Source of the DNA: Deltaproteobacteria bacterium
GTDB taxonomy: Bacteria; Desulfobacterota; DSM-4660; Desulfatiglandales; HGW-15
Length of the DNA stretch: 6,206 nucleotides
Reading direction: 5' to 3'
NCBI GenBank assembly: GCA_019307805.1
Contig: JAFDIX010000229.1
Span: 1 to 6,206 of the forward strand
Below, piece by piece: positions 1-6,151 of the stretch (the first letter of the stretch is position 1; each line of letters begins with the position of its first letter). The notes under the pieces were generated by a model, which had not been told where the DNA came from, searched no databases, and saw only the letters and a program-made list of their open reading frames with translations. The translations under genes and the position numbers were made by a program.

Positions 1-43
1 GGGTTTTCTCGTCGGGCAGAAATGTAATGGGTTGTTTGGACAT
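1..43 (-). CDS. 5' end of a divergent gene, possibly a 2Fe-2S ferredoxin-domain protein (partial)
   Basis: Reading leftward from an ATG at 43-41, 14 open codons run to the window edge and give MSKQPITFLPDEKT. The stretch ITFLPDEKT resembles the first beta-strand and turn of plant-type 2Fe-2S ferredoxin domains. Such domains also begin the ASKHA-type reductive activators of corrinoid proteins, which often start with a phrase like KITFLPDGK. A partial Shine-Dalgarno (AGGT) lies 5-6 nt before the ATG. The gene is divergent from nrdJ, 220 bp away. Only 14 residues are visible, so the reading frame is plausible and the product is a guess from a short N-terminal pattern. It could also be chance. 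Confidence 0.45.
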   Translation of the reverse strand, partial: MSKQPITFLPDEKT

Positions 44-148
44 TCTTGACCTGAAATTTTCTTTTTTTTTTTATATTCCTATATCATTAACATGTGGGAT
101 ATTGAACAGAATAATGCCTTGATGGTAGATCAAGGGGTATGTTTTCTA
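44..148. other. AT-rich divergent intergenic DNA with a poly-T tract
   Basis: This stretch lies between the putative leftward gene and the nrdJ promoter. It contains a run of 11 T (62-72), preceded by TTTTC, and then TATATTCCTATATC. Read on the minus strand this is an A-tract with TATAAA-like hexamers (for example 75-70) upstream of the leftward start, so it could hold that gene's promoter. No convincing -35 was found there. No stem-loop precedes the T run, so it is not a good rho-independent terminator for plus-strand transcription. Confidence 0.35.
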
Positions 149-177
149 TTGACATACTATATGTTGTGCTCTAACAT
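149..177 (+). promoter_or_regulatory. sigma70-like promoter of nrdJ
   Basis: A perfect -35 hexamer TTGACA (149-154) is followed by a 17-bp spacer and TAACAT (172-177), which matches the TATAAT -10 at 4 of 6 positions including the key outer bases. Transcription would start near 184 and give a leader of about 80 nt before nrdJ. The ideal spacing and the single downstream gene support the call. No transcript data are available. Confidence 0.6.
154..169 (+). promoter_or_regulatory. NrdR-box candidate in the nrdJ promoter spacer
   Basis: The 16 bases ATACTATATGTTGTGC match the NrdR-box consensus ACACWATATATWGTGT at 13 positions. Mismatches are at 155, 163 and 169. NrdR is the ATP/dATP-sensing zinc-finger repressor of ribonucleotide reductase genes. 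The site begins on the last base of the -35 and fills the spacer up to 3 nt before the -10, where a bound repressor would block RNA polymerase. NrdR usually binds two boxes about 31-32 bp apart. The only possible partner is a poor match (about 9 of 16) at 187-202. Confidence 0.6.
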
Positions 178-251
178 TAGGCCCTTCCTGCATATCATGT
201 TTGTTGTCTTGAATATTCCCTTTCCAAGCTTTTCACAAAGCGCAGCCTTCC

Positions 252-258
252 AGGAGGT
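252..258 (+). promoter_or_regulatory. ribosome binding site of nrdJ
   Basis: AGGAGGT is a full match to the anti-Shine-Dalgarno sequence and ends 5 nt before the ATG at 264. This fixes the nrdJ start. Confidence 0.85.
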
Positions 259-263
259 CGGGC

Positions 264-2753
264 ATGGCCCAACAGAGTAAAATTTTGGTAACGGAAAATG
301 GTACGCTGGATCTTTCAGCCTATCGGTGGGATGATCTCCTGTTCTCTGATCTGCTCTCCAAAGAGAGTGCCATTGACTTTGATCAGGCCAAAGTGATCAG
401 TGAATCCCTGCGGGAAGAGATCCGCAAGATGGAACGTCAGACCATCACGATCCCCCTGCTGGAGAAGATCATCGAGGCCAAACTCCTGGAATACGGTATC
501 GCCAAGCCGGCGCTCATCAAACTCGAAAGCGCCATGTTCATTCGGGCGGAGCCGACCCTTTCCGAGAACGCCAGAACGGTCCTGGAAAGGAGATACCTTA
601 AAAAAGATGCCGATGGAAATGCCATAGAGACTCCCGGTCAGATGTTCAGACGGGTGGCAAAGCACATTGCCAAGGCCGAAAAGCAATATAGCGATGATGT
701 TCAGGCCAAACGCATGGAGGATCTCTTCTATGATATGATGACGAATTTTGAGTTCCTGCCCAACTCCCCAACCCTCATGAACGCGGGCCGAAGCCTCGGA
801 CAGTTGGCGGCCTGTTTCGTGCTTCCCGTGGAAGACAGCATGGAGGCGATTTTTGACACATTGAAGAATGCCGCCCTCATCCACAAATCAGGCGGGGGGA
901 CCGGATTCGCCTTTTCCCGACTCAGGCCCAAGAACAGCCGGGTAGGGACCACCGGTGGGGTGGCCTCCGGACCGGTGTCCTTTATGAAGATATTCAACAC
1001 GGCGACCGAACAGGTCAAACAAGGGGGTACCCGTCGCGGGGCCAACATGGCCTTACTGAAGGTGGACCACCCCGATATCCTGGAATTCATTCACTGTAAA
1101 AAGGAAAAGACAGATCTCACAAATTTCAACATTTCTGTGGGGGTCACGGATGCCTTCATGGATGCCGTTCGGGAAGAAAGAGACTATGACTTATTTGACC
1201 CGAGGAATGGGGATCGGGTCGGTTCTTTGAACGCCGGGGAGGTCTACCGGTCATTGGTACACCAGGCCTGGGAAAATGGCGACCCCGGAGTCATCTTTCT
1301 GGACAAGACCAACCGTGACAACCCCACTCCCCAACTGGGGGAAATCGAGAGCACCAATCCCTGTGGGGAGCAGCCCCTCCTCCCCATGGAGGCATGTAAC
1401 CTGGGCTCCATAAACCTGGCCAAGTTCGTGAAGGAGAGCGACGGCAGCGCCGCGCTTGATTACGACGCCCTGAGGGAGACCGTTCGACTGGCGATCCGCT
1501 TTCTGGATGATGTGATCGACATGTCCATCTACCCCCTTCCGGAGATCCAAAAGATGGTGCAGGGAAATCGCAAGATTGGCCTTGGTGTGATGGGTTTTGC
1601 AGATCTTCTCTATCAAATGAAAATCCCCTACTACTCGGACAGGGCCCTCGCCATGGCCGGAGATATCATGGGGTTTGTCCAGGAGGAATCCCACGAAGCC
1701 TCCCGGGCCCTTGCCATTGAGCGGAGCACCTTTAAAAATTTTGACAAAAGCATCTTCCGGGACATGGAGAATTGTTGCTTTAGAAATGCTACCACAACGA
1801 CCATCGCGCCCACCGGCACATTGAGTATCATCGCAGGGTGTTCGAGCGGCATAGAACCCCTCTTTGCCCTCAGTTTTGTGAGGCGTGTGATGGACGACGA
1901 TGAACTCATGGAGGTCAATCCCTATTTTGAAAAAGTGGCCCGGGAGGGGGGGTTTTTGAGTGACCGCCTCATGGACAAGATCTCCCGCGCCGGGAGTATT
2001 GCGGATATGGAGGAGATCCCGGCGGATGTCAGGGAAGTCTTTGTCACGGCCCATGATATCGCCCCGGAATGGCATGTGCGAATGCAGGCCGCCTTTCAGA
2101 AATATACCGACAATGCCGTCTCCAAAACCGTCAATCTGCCCAAGGACGCGACAACGGAAGATGTGCGGAAGGTTTACGACCTTGCCCATAAACTGGAATG
2201 CAAAGGCGTGACCATCTACCGGGACGGCAGCAAGGAAAACCAGGTTCTCAGCTACGATGAGAGCGGAGAAGCCAAGCCGCTCTCCATTGCTGATGTCAAG
2301 GACCGGCCCGAGACACTTGATGGGTTTACTACAAAGATGATGACCGGGATGGGCAATCTCTATGTGACTGTCACAGAGTACGAAGGCGCGCCTTTTGAGG
2401 TCTTCGCTACCATTGGCAAATCAGGAAAATCTACCACGGCCAAGACAGAGGCCATAGGAAGGCTGGTATCCCTGGCACTTCGTTCCGGGGTGAATGTGGA
2501 AAAAATTATAGGGCAACTCAAAGGGATTTGCGGAGAACACCCCGTCTTCCAAAAAGATGGCCTTATCCTTTCCATACCGGATGCCATAGGTCAGGTTCTG
2601 TCGAAAAGATATCTTGACGGCAAACATCAGAAGCGCATATCCAAACATGAGAACAGCCTGCTGGGTGAGACCTGTCCGGAATGCGGCCAGACCGTCAGCT
2701 TTGAAGAGGGATGCGCCACATGCCATTTTTGTGGTTTCACAAAGTGCGGCTAG
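264..2753 (+). CDS. nrdJ: adenosylcobalamin-dependent (class II) ribonucleoside-diphosphate reductase
   Basis: Cytoplasmic enzyme that reduces ribonucleotides to deoxyribonucleotides, using coenzyme B12 to make the thiyl radical. It needs no oxygen and no NrdB-type radical subunit; none is nearby. Residues 6-80 look like a degenerate ATP-cone-like regulatory region. Residues 100-140 (SENARTVLERRYLKK, ETPGQMFRRVA) are typical of the N-terminal RNR domain. The 10-stranded barrel follows, with C184 and C378 as the likely redox pair, NPCGEQ (365-370) giving N365, radical C367 and E369, and APTGTLS (515-521) for phosphate binding. Residues 690-757 fit the TSCPD-type domain of NrdJ. The tail has a CPECG pair and C817, C820, C823 and C828, suited to zinc binding or passing reducing equivalents. 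The 829-residue length is normal and the frame is intact. The gene is likely repressed by NrdR when dATP is high. All key residues expected for activity are present. Confidence 0.97.
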   Translation: MAQQSKILVTENGTLDLSAYRWDDLLFSDLLSKESAIDFDQAKVISESLREEIRKMERQTITIPLLEKIIEAKLLEYGIAKPALIKLESAMFIRAEPTLSENARTVLERRYLKKDADGNAIETPGQMFRRVAKHIAKAEKQYSDDVQAKRMEDLFYDMMTNFEFLPNSPTLMNAGRSLGQLAACFVLPVEDSMEAIFDTLKNAALIHKSGGGTGFAFSRLRPKNSRVGTTGGVASGPVSFMKIFNTATEQVKQGGTRRGANMALLKVDHPDILEFIHCKKEKTDLTNFNISVGVTDAFMDAVREERDYDLFDPRNGDRVGSLNAGEVYRSLVHQAWENGDPGVIFLDKTNRDNPTPQLGEIESTNPCGEQPLLPMEACNLGSINLAKFVKESDGSAALDYDALRETVRLAIRFLDDVIDMSIYPLPEIQKMVQGNRKIGLGVMGFADLLYQMKIPYYSDRALAMAGDIMGFVQEESHEASRALAIERSTFKNFDKSIFRDMENCCFRNATTTTIAPTGTLSIIAGCSSGIEPLFALSFVRRVMDDDELMEVNPYFEKVAREGGFLSDRLMDKISRAGSIADMEEIPADVREVFVTAHDIAPEWHVRMQAAFQKYTDNAVSKTVNLPKDATTEDVRKVYDLAHKLECKGVTIYRDGSKENQVLSYDESGEAKPLSIADVKDRPETLDGFTTKMMTGMGNLYVTVTEYEGAPFEVFATIGKSGKSTTAKTEAIGRLVSLALRSGVNVEKIIGQLKGICGEHPVFQKDGLILSIPDAIGQVLSKRYLDGKHQKRISKHENSLLGETCPECGQTVSFEEGCATCHFCGFTKCG

Positions 2754-2786
2754 GCCTTGGTGTCGTTGAAAAAGAAATAATCAGAC

Positions 2787-2817
2787 CCCGATGAAATAGG
2801 CTCCGCATTTCATTGGG
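2787..2817 (+). terminator. stem-loop shortly after nrdJ, possible transcript end
   Basis: CCCGATGAAAT (2787-2797) pairs with ATTTCATTGGG (2807-2817). This gives an 11-bp stem with one G-T pair and a 9-nt loop, 33 nt after the nrdJ stop. No T run follows, so it is not a canonical rho-independent terminator. It may protect the mRNA 3' end or act with Rho. Confidence 0.3.
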
Positions 2818-2821
2818 CAAG

Positions 2822-2871
2822 CAGGATTAACAGAATGAATCAGACAGGATTAACAGGATAAACAGGATCAC
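2822..2871 (+). repeat. degenerate 9-bp tandem repeat, CAGGATTAA type
   Basis: The units are CAGGATTAA (2822), CAGAATGAA (2831), a 5-base TCAGA interruption, then CAGGATTAA (2845), CAGGATAAA (2854) and CAGGATCAC (2863). The period is exactly 9 except at the interruption. A run of 7 T follows at 2872-2878, but no stem precedes it. The period is a multiple of three, yet there is no start codon or coding context, so it is treated as non-coding. Confidence 0.7.
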
Positions 2872-2921
2872 TTTTTTTGTTTTAGCCACCCGTTTGTTTC
2901 ACTCACTAGACACACACAGAC

Positions 2922-2950
2922 TATACGTCTGACGACTTGTCAGACGTATA
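2922..2950. repeat. perfect 12-bp inverted repeat with 5-nt loop
   Basis: TATACGTCTGAC (2922-2933) and GTCAGACGTATA (2939-2950) are exact reverse complements around the loop GACTT. No T run follows on either strand, so it is not a standard terminator. CAGAC at 2917-2921 could compete for GTCTG at 2927-2931, giving a weaker alternative hairpin. It could be an operator-like protein site, an mRNA-stabilising hairpin for nrdJ, or the core of a REP-like element. Confidence 0.7.
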
Positions 2951-2969
2951 TATGTCATGCCCTGCGGGC

Positions 2970-3009
2970 AAAAAAACCTGTTGAATCCCCGAAGCTTCGG
3001 GGCTATTCA
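2970..3009 (-). terminator. candidate terminator of the minus-strand dctQ-dctM-ligase operon
   Basis: Bases 2987-3002 are a perfect 16-bp palindrome, CCCCGAAGCTTCGGGG. It is extended by TGAAT (2982-2986) pairing with ATTCA (3005-3009), with a 2-base bulge at 3003-3004. On the minus strand the stem is followed by ACAGG and then seven T (2976-2970). It lies 85 nt after the ligase stop. The 5-nt gap between stem and T run is longer than usual, so the call is tentative. On the plus strand no T run follows. Confidence 0.4.
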
Positions 3010-3040
3010 GCGGGGTAAATCCTGTCTAATTTTCCTTTCT

Positions 3041-3085
3041 GCTATGCGCTTTCCTTTCCGCATTCCGCCTTCCGACGTCCGCCTT
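3041..3085. repeat. low-complexity TTCCG-rich tract
   Basis: The motif TTCCG or TCCG recurs every 7-8 bases (TTTCCGCA, TTCCGCC, TTCCGACG, TCCGCC) within a pyrimidine-rich stretch just past the ligase stop. No coding signal or hairpin was seen. It looks like degenerate simple-sequence spacer DNA. Confidence 0.4.
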
Positions 3086-3093
3086 TCTTCCCC

Positions 3094-4383
3094 CTACTCC
3101 CTGTTATCAAAAACCCGTTGACTCTTCCGCTCAGACCGGGGCAGGTCCCCGTATTCTACAATATCGACGTTTGCGCTCACCAGGATCTGATTTTTGATTT
3201 CGCCTCCAATTCGCTTGCCCAGGTTATCGTCCTCACTGCTGTCCCCATCCTGGGCACGCTCCACCTTGAGGGACATGTAGTCCCGACCATCTTCCCTGCG
3301 ATCCAGGATAATCTGAAATTCACTCCCGATCCCTGGAATCCCCGACAGGACGTGATCTATCTGGCCGGGATAGATATTCACCGCACGGAATATGATCATA
3401 TCATCGGAGCGCCCGAGTATGCGATCATGCCTTGGCATGATGGATCCGCACGGACACTCGCCCGGTATCAACCGTGTGAGGTCCCGGGTTCGATAGCGAA
3501 TGAGGGGAGCCGCCTCCTTTTTCAAGGTGGTCACCACCATTTCTCCGATCTCACCCTCGGGTACCGGTTTGAGGGTCTCGGGATCCAGTATTTCCAGGAC
3601 AAAATAATCCGCCCAGTAGTGGATCCCGGTGTGGTACACACAGTCCAGTCCGGTTCCGGGTCCGTAAAGCTCTGTCATCCCGGGAATATCGAACATATCC
3701 TCAAGGCCCAGCAGATCTTTAATACGCTTTCTCATGGCATCGCTGGATCGTTCGGAACCAAAGATCATCTTTTTGAGATGTATTTTATCCTTCATGCCCC
3801 GCTTGTGTATCTCTTCTCCCAGCAAAAGCCCCATGGATGCTGTAGCGACCATCACGGTGGTCTGAAAGTCCTCCAGAAATTGACACTGCATGTCCATGTT
3901 CCCTGGACCTGCAGGAATAGCCATGGCGCCAAAGGCCTCACATCCGGCCTGAAAACTGACACCGGCGGTCCAAACGCCATACCCCACGGCGAGTTGGACC
4001 CTGTCTTCACTGGTGAGTTGTGCTGTTTCATAACAACGGGCAAAAAAATGGGTCCAATCATCAATGTCTTTTTGGGTGTAACAGAGTATCTTTCGTTTTC
4101 CCGTAGTACCTGAAGAGGCATGAATGCGGACCACCCTGTCAAAAGGGACGGAGAGAAGGGGAAATGGATATCCCTCTTTCAAATCATTGGCCGTGGTAAA
4201 GGGAAGACGTTCCAGATCATCCAGAGACCCGATGTCTTGAGGCGTGACACCCGCCTCATCCAGTCTCTTCCGGTAAAAGGGGGAGCCGTTATACACATGG
4301 CTCACTGTCCACTGAAGATCTTTGATTTGCTCCTCTCTGAGTTCATCAAGGGTTTTGACCGTGGGCATAAATGTCTTTGTCAT
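3094..4383 (-). CDS. phenylacetate-CoA ligase family protein (PaaK-like acyl/aryl-CoA synthetase)
   Basis: Cytoplasmic adenylate-forming enzyme predicted to join a carboxylic acid to CoA at the cost of ATP, through an acyl-AMP. With the 429-residue start, the ATP loop SSGTTGKRK is at 90-98, GMTELYGPG at 235-243, YRTRDLT at 297-303, a CPCGS motif at 310-314, GRSDDM at 324-329, RAVNIYPGQID at 333-343, and the C-terminal LPRSERKSQRV at 414-424 carrying the A10-type lysine. Length and motif order match PaaK (about 430-440). The expected acid-pocket segment, usually like GLFTGG, reads GVWTAG (136-141), so phenylacetate itself is uncertain and another aromatic or organic acid is possible. I chose the ATG at 4383 because GAGGAG lies 4 nt upstream. 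An in-frame ATG at 4395 would add four residues but has no ribosome binding site. It is the last gene of the TRAP operon, 29 nt after dctM. Confidence 0.9.
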   Translation of the reverse strand: MTKTFMPTVKTLDELREEQIKDLQWTVSHVYNGSPFYRKRLDEAGVTPQDIGSLDDLERLPFTTANDLKEGYPFPLLSVPFDRVVRIHASSGTTGKRKILCYTQKDIDDWTHFFARCYETAQLTSEDRVQLAVGYGVWTAGVSFQAGCEAFGAMAIPAGPGNMDMQCQFLEDFQTTVMVATASMGLLLGEEIHKRGMKDKIHLKKMIFGSERSSDAMRKRIKDLLGLEDMFDIPGMTELYGPGTGLDCVYHTGIHYWADYFVLEILDPETLKPVPEGEIGEMVVTTLKKEAAPLIRYRTRDLTRLIPGECPCGSIMPRHDRILGRSDDMIIFRAVNIYPGQIDHVLSGIPGIGSEFQIILDRREDGRDYMSLKVERAQDGDSSEDDNLGKRIGGEIKNQILVSANVDIVEYGDLPRSERKSQRVFDNRE

Positions 4384-4387
4384 GGTT

Positions 4388-4393
4388 CTCCTC
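4388..4393 (-). promoter_or_regulatory. ribosome binding site that decides the CoA ligase start
   Basis: On the minus strand GAGGAG is followed by AACC and the ATG at 4383-4381. The site overlaps the alternative upstream ATG (4395-4393), which has nothing resembling a Shine-Dalgarno before it. Confidence 0.7.
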
Positions 4394-4412
4394 ATTCATG
4401 CAGAGTGAGAGG

Positions 4413-5663
4413 TTAATGGACCATGTTCGGTATCACCAAAACAATTTCAGGAAAAATAATGAGTATGATTGTACAGACAATACAGGCCAACAGAAAAAAA
4501 GATGCGCTCTTAAAAATGGTTCCCAGAGGAATTTCCGGGGCCAGTGCCTTGACCACGTAAATATTGACTCCCACCGGAGGTGTTATGGCCCCCATGGTTG
4601 TGACCATGGTAATCACGATGGAGTACCAGATCGGGTCAAAACCCAGGGCCATGCCCAGGGGAAAGAAAATAGGAATCGTCAGCACGAGGAACCCCAGGGC
4701 ATCTACAAAACAGCCGCCGATCATATAGATGAGGAGAATAATGGCCAAAATGACATAGGGAGATACCGGGAGGGATGCTACGAAGTCCGCCACCATAAAG
4801 GGAAGTCGGGTGATTGCCAGAAAACGGCCAAAAATCAAGGCCCCGGTGACCAGGACAAAGGCCATGCAGGATATCTTGAGCGTATCTTTGACGGAACTCA
4901 TGATACCCTCCCAGGTCAGCCTGCGAGACGGTATTGTCACAATCAGTGTCAACATGACCCCGGCGGCCCCGGCCTCTGTGGGGGTGAATACGCCGGCATA
5001 CAGACCGCCGATCACCAAAACAAAAATCGCGAGGGCTTCCAGGACGCCTGTGAGGGAAATGAATTTTTCTTTTAAACTCGTCCTCGGACCGGCCGGGCCG
5101 AACTCGGGCCAGATGCGGCATAAAACGACGATGGTCAGAACGAAAAGGATCCCCAAAAGAATCGCCGGCAGGATGCCCCCCAGGAAGAGCTTGATGATGG
5201 ACTGTTCCGTCTGCAGGCCGATGATGATGAGCAGGACACTGGGAGGCATCACGGTACCCAGGGTGCCGCCCGTCACCACGGTCCCGCTGCTCAGTCTTGT
5301 ATCATAGTTGTACTTTTTCATCTGGGGCAAGGCAATCGCACCCATGGTCGCCGCAGTTGCCGTATTGGACCCGCAGATGGCGGCGAAGAGCTCGTCGGCC
5401 CCGATGGTTGCAATGGCAAGTCCCCCCCGCCAATGTCCGAACCATTTGTATGCCGTGTTATAGAGTTTTTCAGCAATGCCGGAATTGAACGCCAGGTAGC
5501 CCATGAGGATGAAAAGGGGTATTACGGTGAGCCCGTATTTTGAAAATGTGGCCCATATGTCCGTCCCCACCATGTTGATGGCCGCCTTGAAGGAGACCAC
5601 CAGGGCAAAGCCGCAGAACCCGAGGACAATGATACCGAGGATTCCAAGCAGTGCCGGGCTCAT
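4413..5663 (-). CDS. dctM: TRAP transporter large permease (DctM family)
   Basis: Membrane subunit that carries the transport path of a tripartite ATP-independent periplasmic transporter; it moves an organic acid inward with sodium or protons. The 416 residues are almost all hydrophobic segments, consistent with about 11-12 membrane helices. Family signatures are clear: GSNTATAATMGAIALPQM (98-115), TGGTLGTVMPPS (131-142), TEQSIIKLFLGGILP (152-166), GVFTPTEAGAAG (224-235), and the second-half mirror motif GAITPPVGVN (358-367). The length is close to the usual 425 or so. The ATG at 5663 overlaps the dctQ stop in an ATGA, and AAGGAGG (5677-5671) lies 7 nt upstream, so translation is likely coupled to dctQ. 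The family does not reveal the substrate. The CoA ligase downstream suggests an acid that is activated after entry. Confidence 0.95.
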   Translation of the reverse strand: MSPALLGILGIIVLGFCGFALVVSFKAAINMVGTDIWATFSKYGLTVIPLFILMGYLAFNSGIAEKLYNTAYKWFGHWRGGLAIATIGADELFAAICGSNTATAATMGAIALPQMKKYNYDTRLSSGTVVTGGTLGTVMPPSVLLIIIGLQTEQSIIKLFLGGILPAILLGILFVLTIVVLCRIWPEFGPAGPRTSLKEKFISLTGVLEALAIFVLVIGGLYAGVFTPTEAGAAGVMLTLIVTIPSRRLTWEGIMSSVKDTLKISCMAFVLVTGALIFGRFLAITRLPFMVADFVASLPVSPYVILAIILLIYMIGGCFVDALGFLVLTIPIFFPLGMALGFDPIWYSIVITMVTTMGAITPPVGVNIYVVKALAPEIPLGTIFKSASFFLLACIVCTIILIIFPEIVLVIPNMVH

Positions 5664-6151
5664 CCTTCATCCTCCTTCTCGGCAAAGAACACTTTCAGGA
5701 AATCAACCAGCAGGGCTAGGGAGAGCGCAAGGCAACCCAGGGAGACGCCATAGGTGAAAGGGTAATAGGCAAATCTCAAGGTTTCTGTCACCTCACCCGT
5801 CTGCAAGAGGGTGGTACCGTATTTAGCGATTTGCCAGGACGCGACGGCGAAGAATGCGGCACAAACCAGATAGTTGATACATTTCAGTATTTTCTGTGTA
5901 CTTTTTGAGAATCGCAACACCAGGATATCCACCGCAATGTGGGAACGATTGATCTGGGCATATCCCAGGGCAAAGGCCGTTACGATGGCGCCAAAATACC
6001 CCATGAGTTCAAAGGTCCCTCTCAATGGGACCCATACCAGACGAAGAATGATGTTTGCACAGGTGATGAAGATCATCCCCCCAAGGAAGCAGGCCGCTAT
6101 CCATACCAGAATTCGATTGAGGATTTGACTTATCCTGTCAAGCGTTTCCAA
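5660..6151 (-). CDS. dctQ: TRAP transporter small permease (DctQ family)
   Basis: Small four-helix membrane subunit that pairs with DctM in a TRAP transporter. Of 163 residues, helices fall at about 14-37, 46-66, 88-109 and 131-155. The conserved family motif GYAQINRSHIAVDIL is at 63-77, between helices 2 and 3. The first codon is TTG at 6151-6149, supported by GGAGGG (6162-6157) 5 nt upstream. The next in-frame ATG is codon 26, inside helix 1, so it cannot be the start of an intact protein. The frame stays open upstream to the window edge but has no start codon there. The length is typical and nothing is missing. It is the first operon gene visible; the periplasmic binding protein DctP was not found here and may be encoded just outside. 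Confidence 0.92.
   Translation of the reverse strand: METLDRISQILNRILVWIAACFLGGMIFITCANIILRLVWVPLRGTFELMGYFGAIVTAFALGYAQINRSHIAVDILVLRFSKSTQKILKCINYLVCAAFFAVASWQIAKYGTTLLQTGEVTETLRFAYYPFTYGVSLGCLALSLALLVDFLKVFFAEKEDEG

Larger units (their letters stand above)
2754..3093. other. structured convergent intergenic spacer, no gene
   Basis: This 340-bp gap separates the 3' ends of nrdJ and the CoA ligase gene. I see no convincing coding frame. It is a patchwork of a stem-loop, 9-bp-period repeats, a strong inverted repeat, a GC-rich palindrome and a TCCG-rich tract. The repeat unit GGATTAACAGG (2847-2857) recurs inverted as CCTGTTGAATCC (2977-2988, one base inserted), and AGACAGGATT (2842-2851) recurs inverted as AATCCTGTCT (3018-3027). 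Similar strings are common in spacers of Desulfobacterota and other environmental genomes. That is recalled knowledge and was not checked here. Confidence 0.6.

Noticed and set aside
57..72. Rho-independent terminator at the poly-T tract
   Set aside because: No stem-loop precedes the T run on the plus strand, and the likely gene on the left is transcribed in the other direction.
184..263. Cobalamin riboswitch controlling nrdJ
   Set aside because: B12 riboswitches occur upstream of some nrdJ genes, but the leader is only about 80 nt and has no B12-box-like sequence or multi-stem fold.
92..280. A 62-codon plus-strand frame before nrdJ
   Set aside because: It starts upstream of the likely transcription start, runs through the promoter and NrdR box, overlaps the nrdJ start, lacks a Shine-Dalgarno and has no protein-like pattern.
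1251..2189. A 312-codon minus-strand frame inside nrdJ
   Set aside because: It is antisense to the conserved catalytic core of nrdJ and its translation has no recognisable domain; it is a shadow of codon bias.
2958..2976. Short GCCC-TGC-GGGC hairpin next to a run of seven A as a plus-strand terminator
   Set aside because: The stem is only 5 bp. On the plus strand it is followed by A rather than T, and on the minus strand the T run comes before the stem.
3118..4113. A 331-codon plus-strand frame across the CoA ligase
   Set aside because: The opposite strand encodes all PaaK-family motifs in order. This frame is antisense, has no ribosome binding site and shows no family resemblance.
4371..5075. 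A 234-codon plus-strand frame across dctM
   Set aside because: Its translation is rich in H, G, N and Q, typical of antisense to a membrane protein, and it lies over conserved DctM helices.
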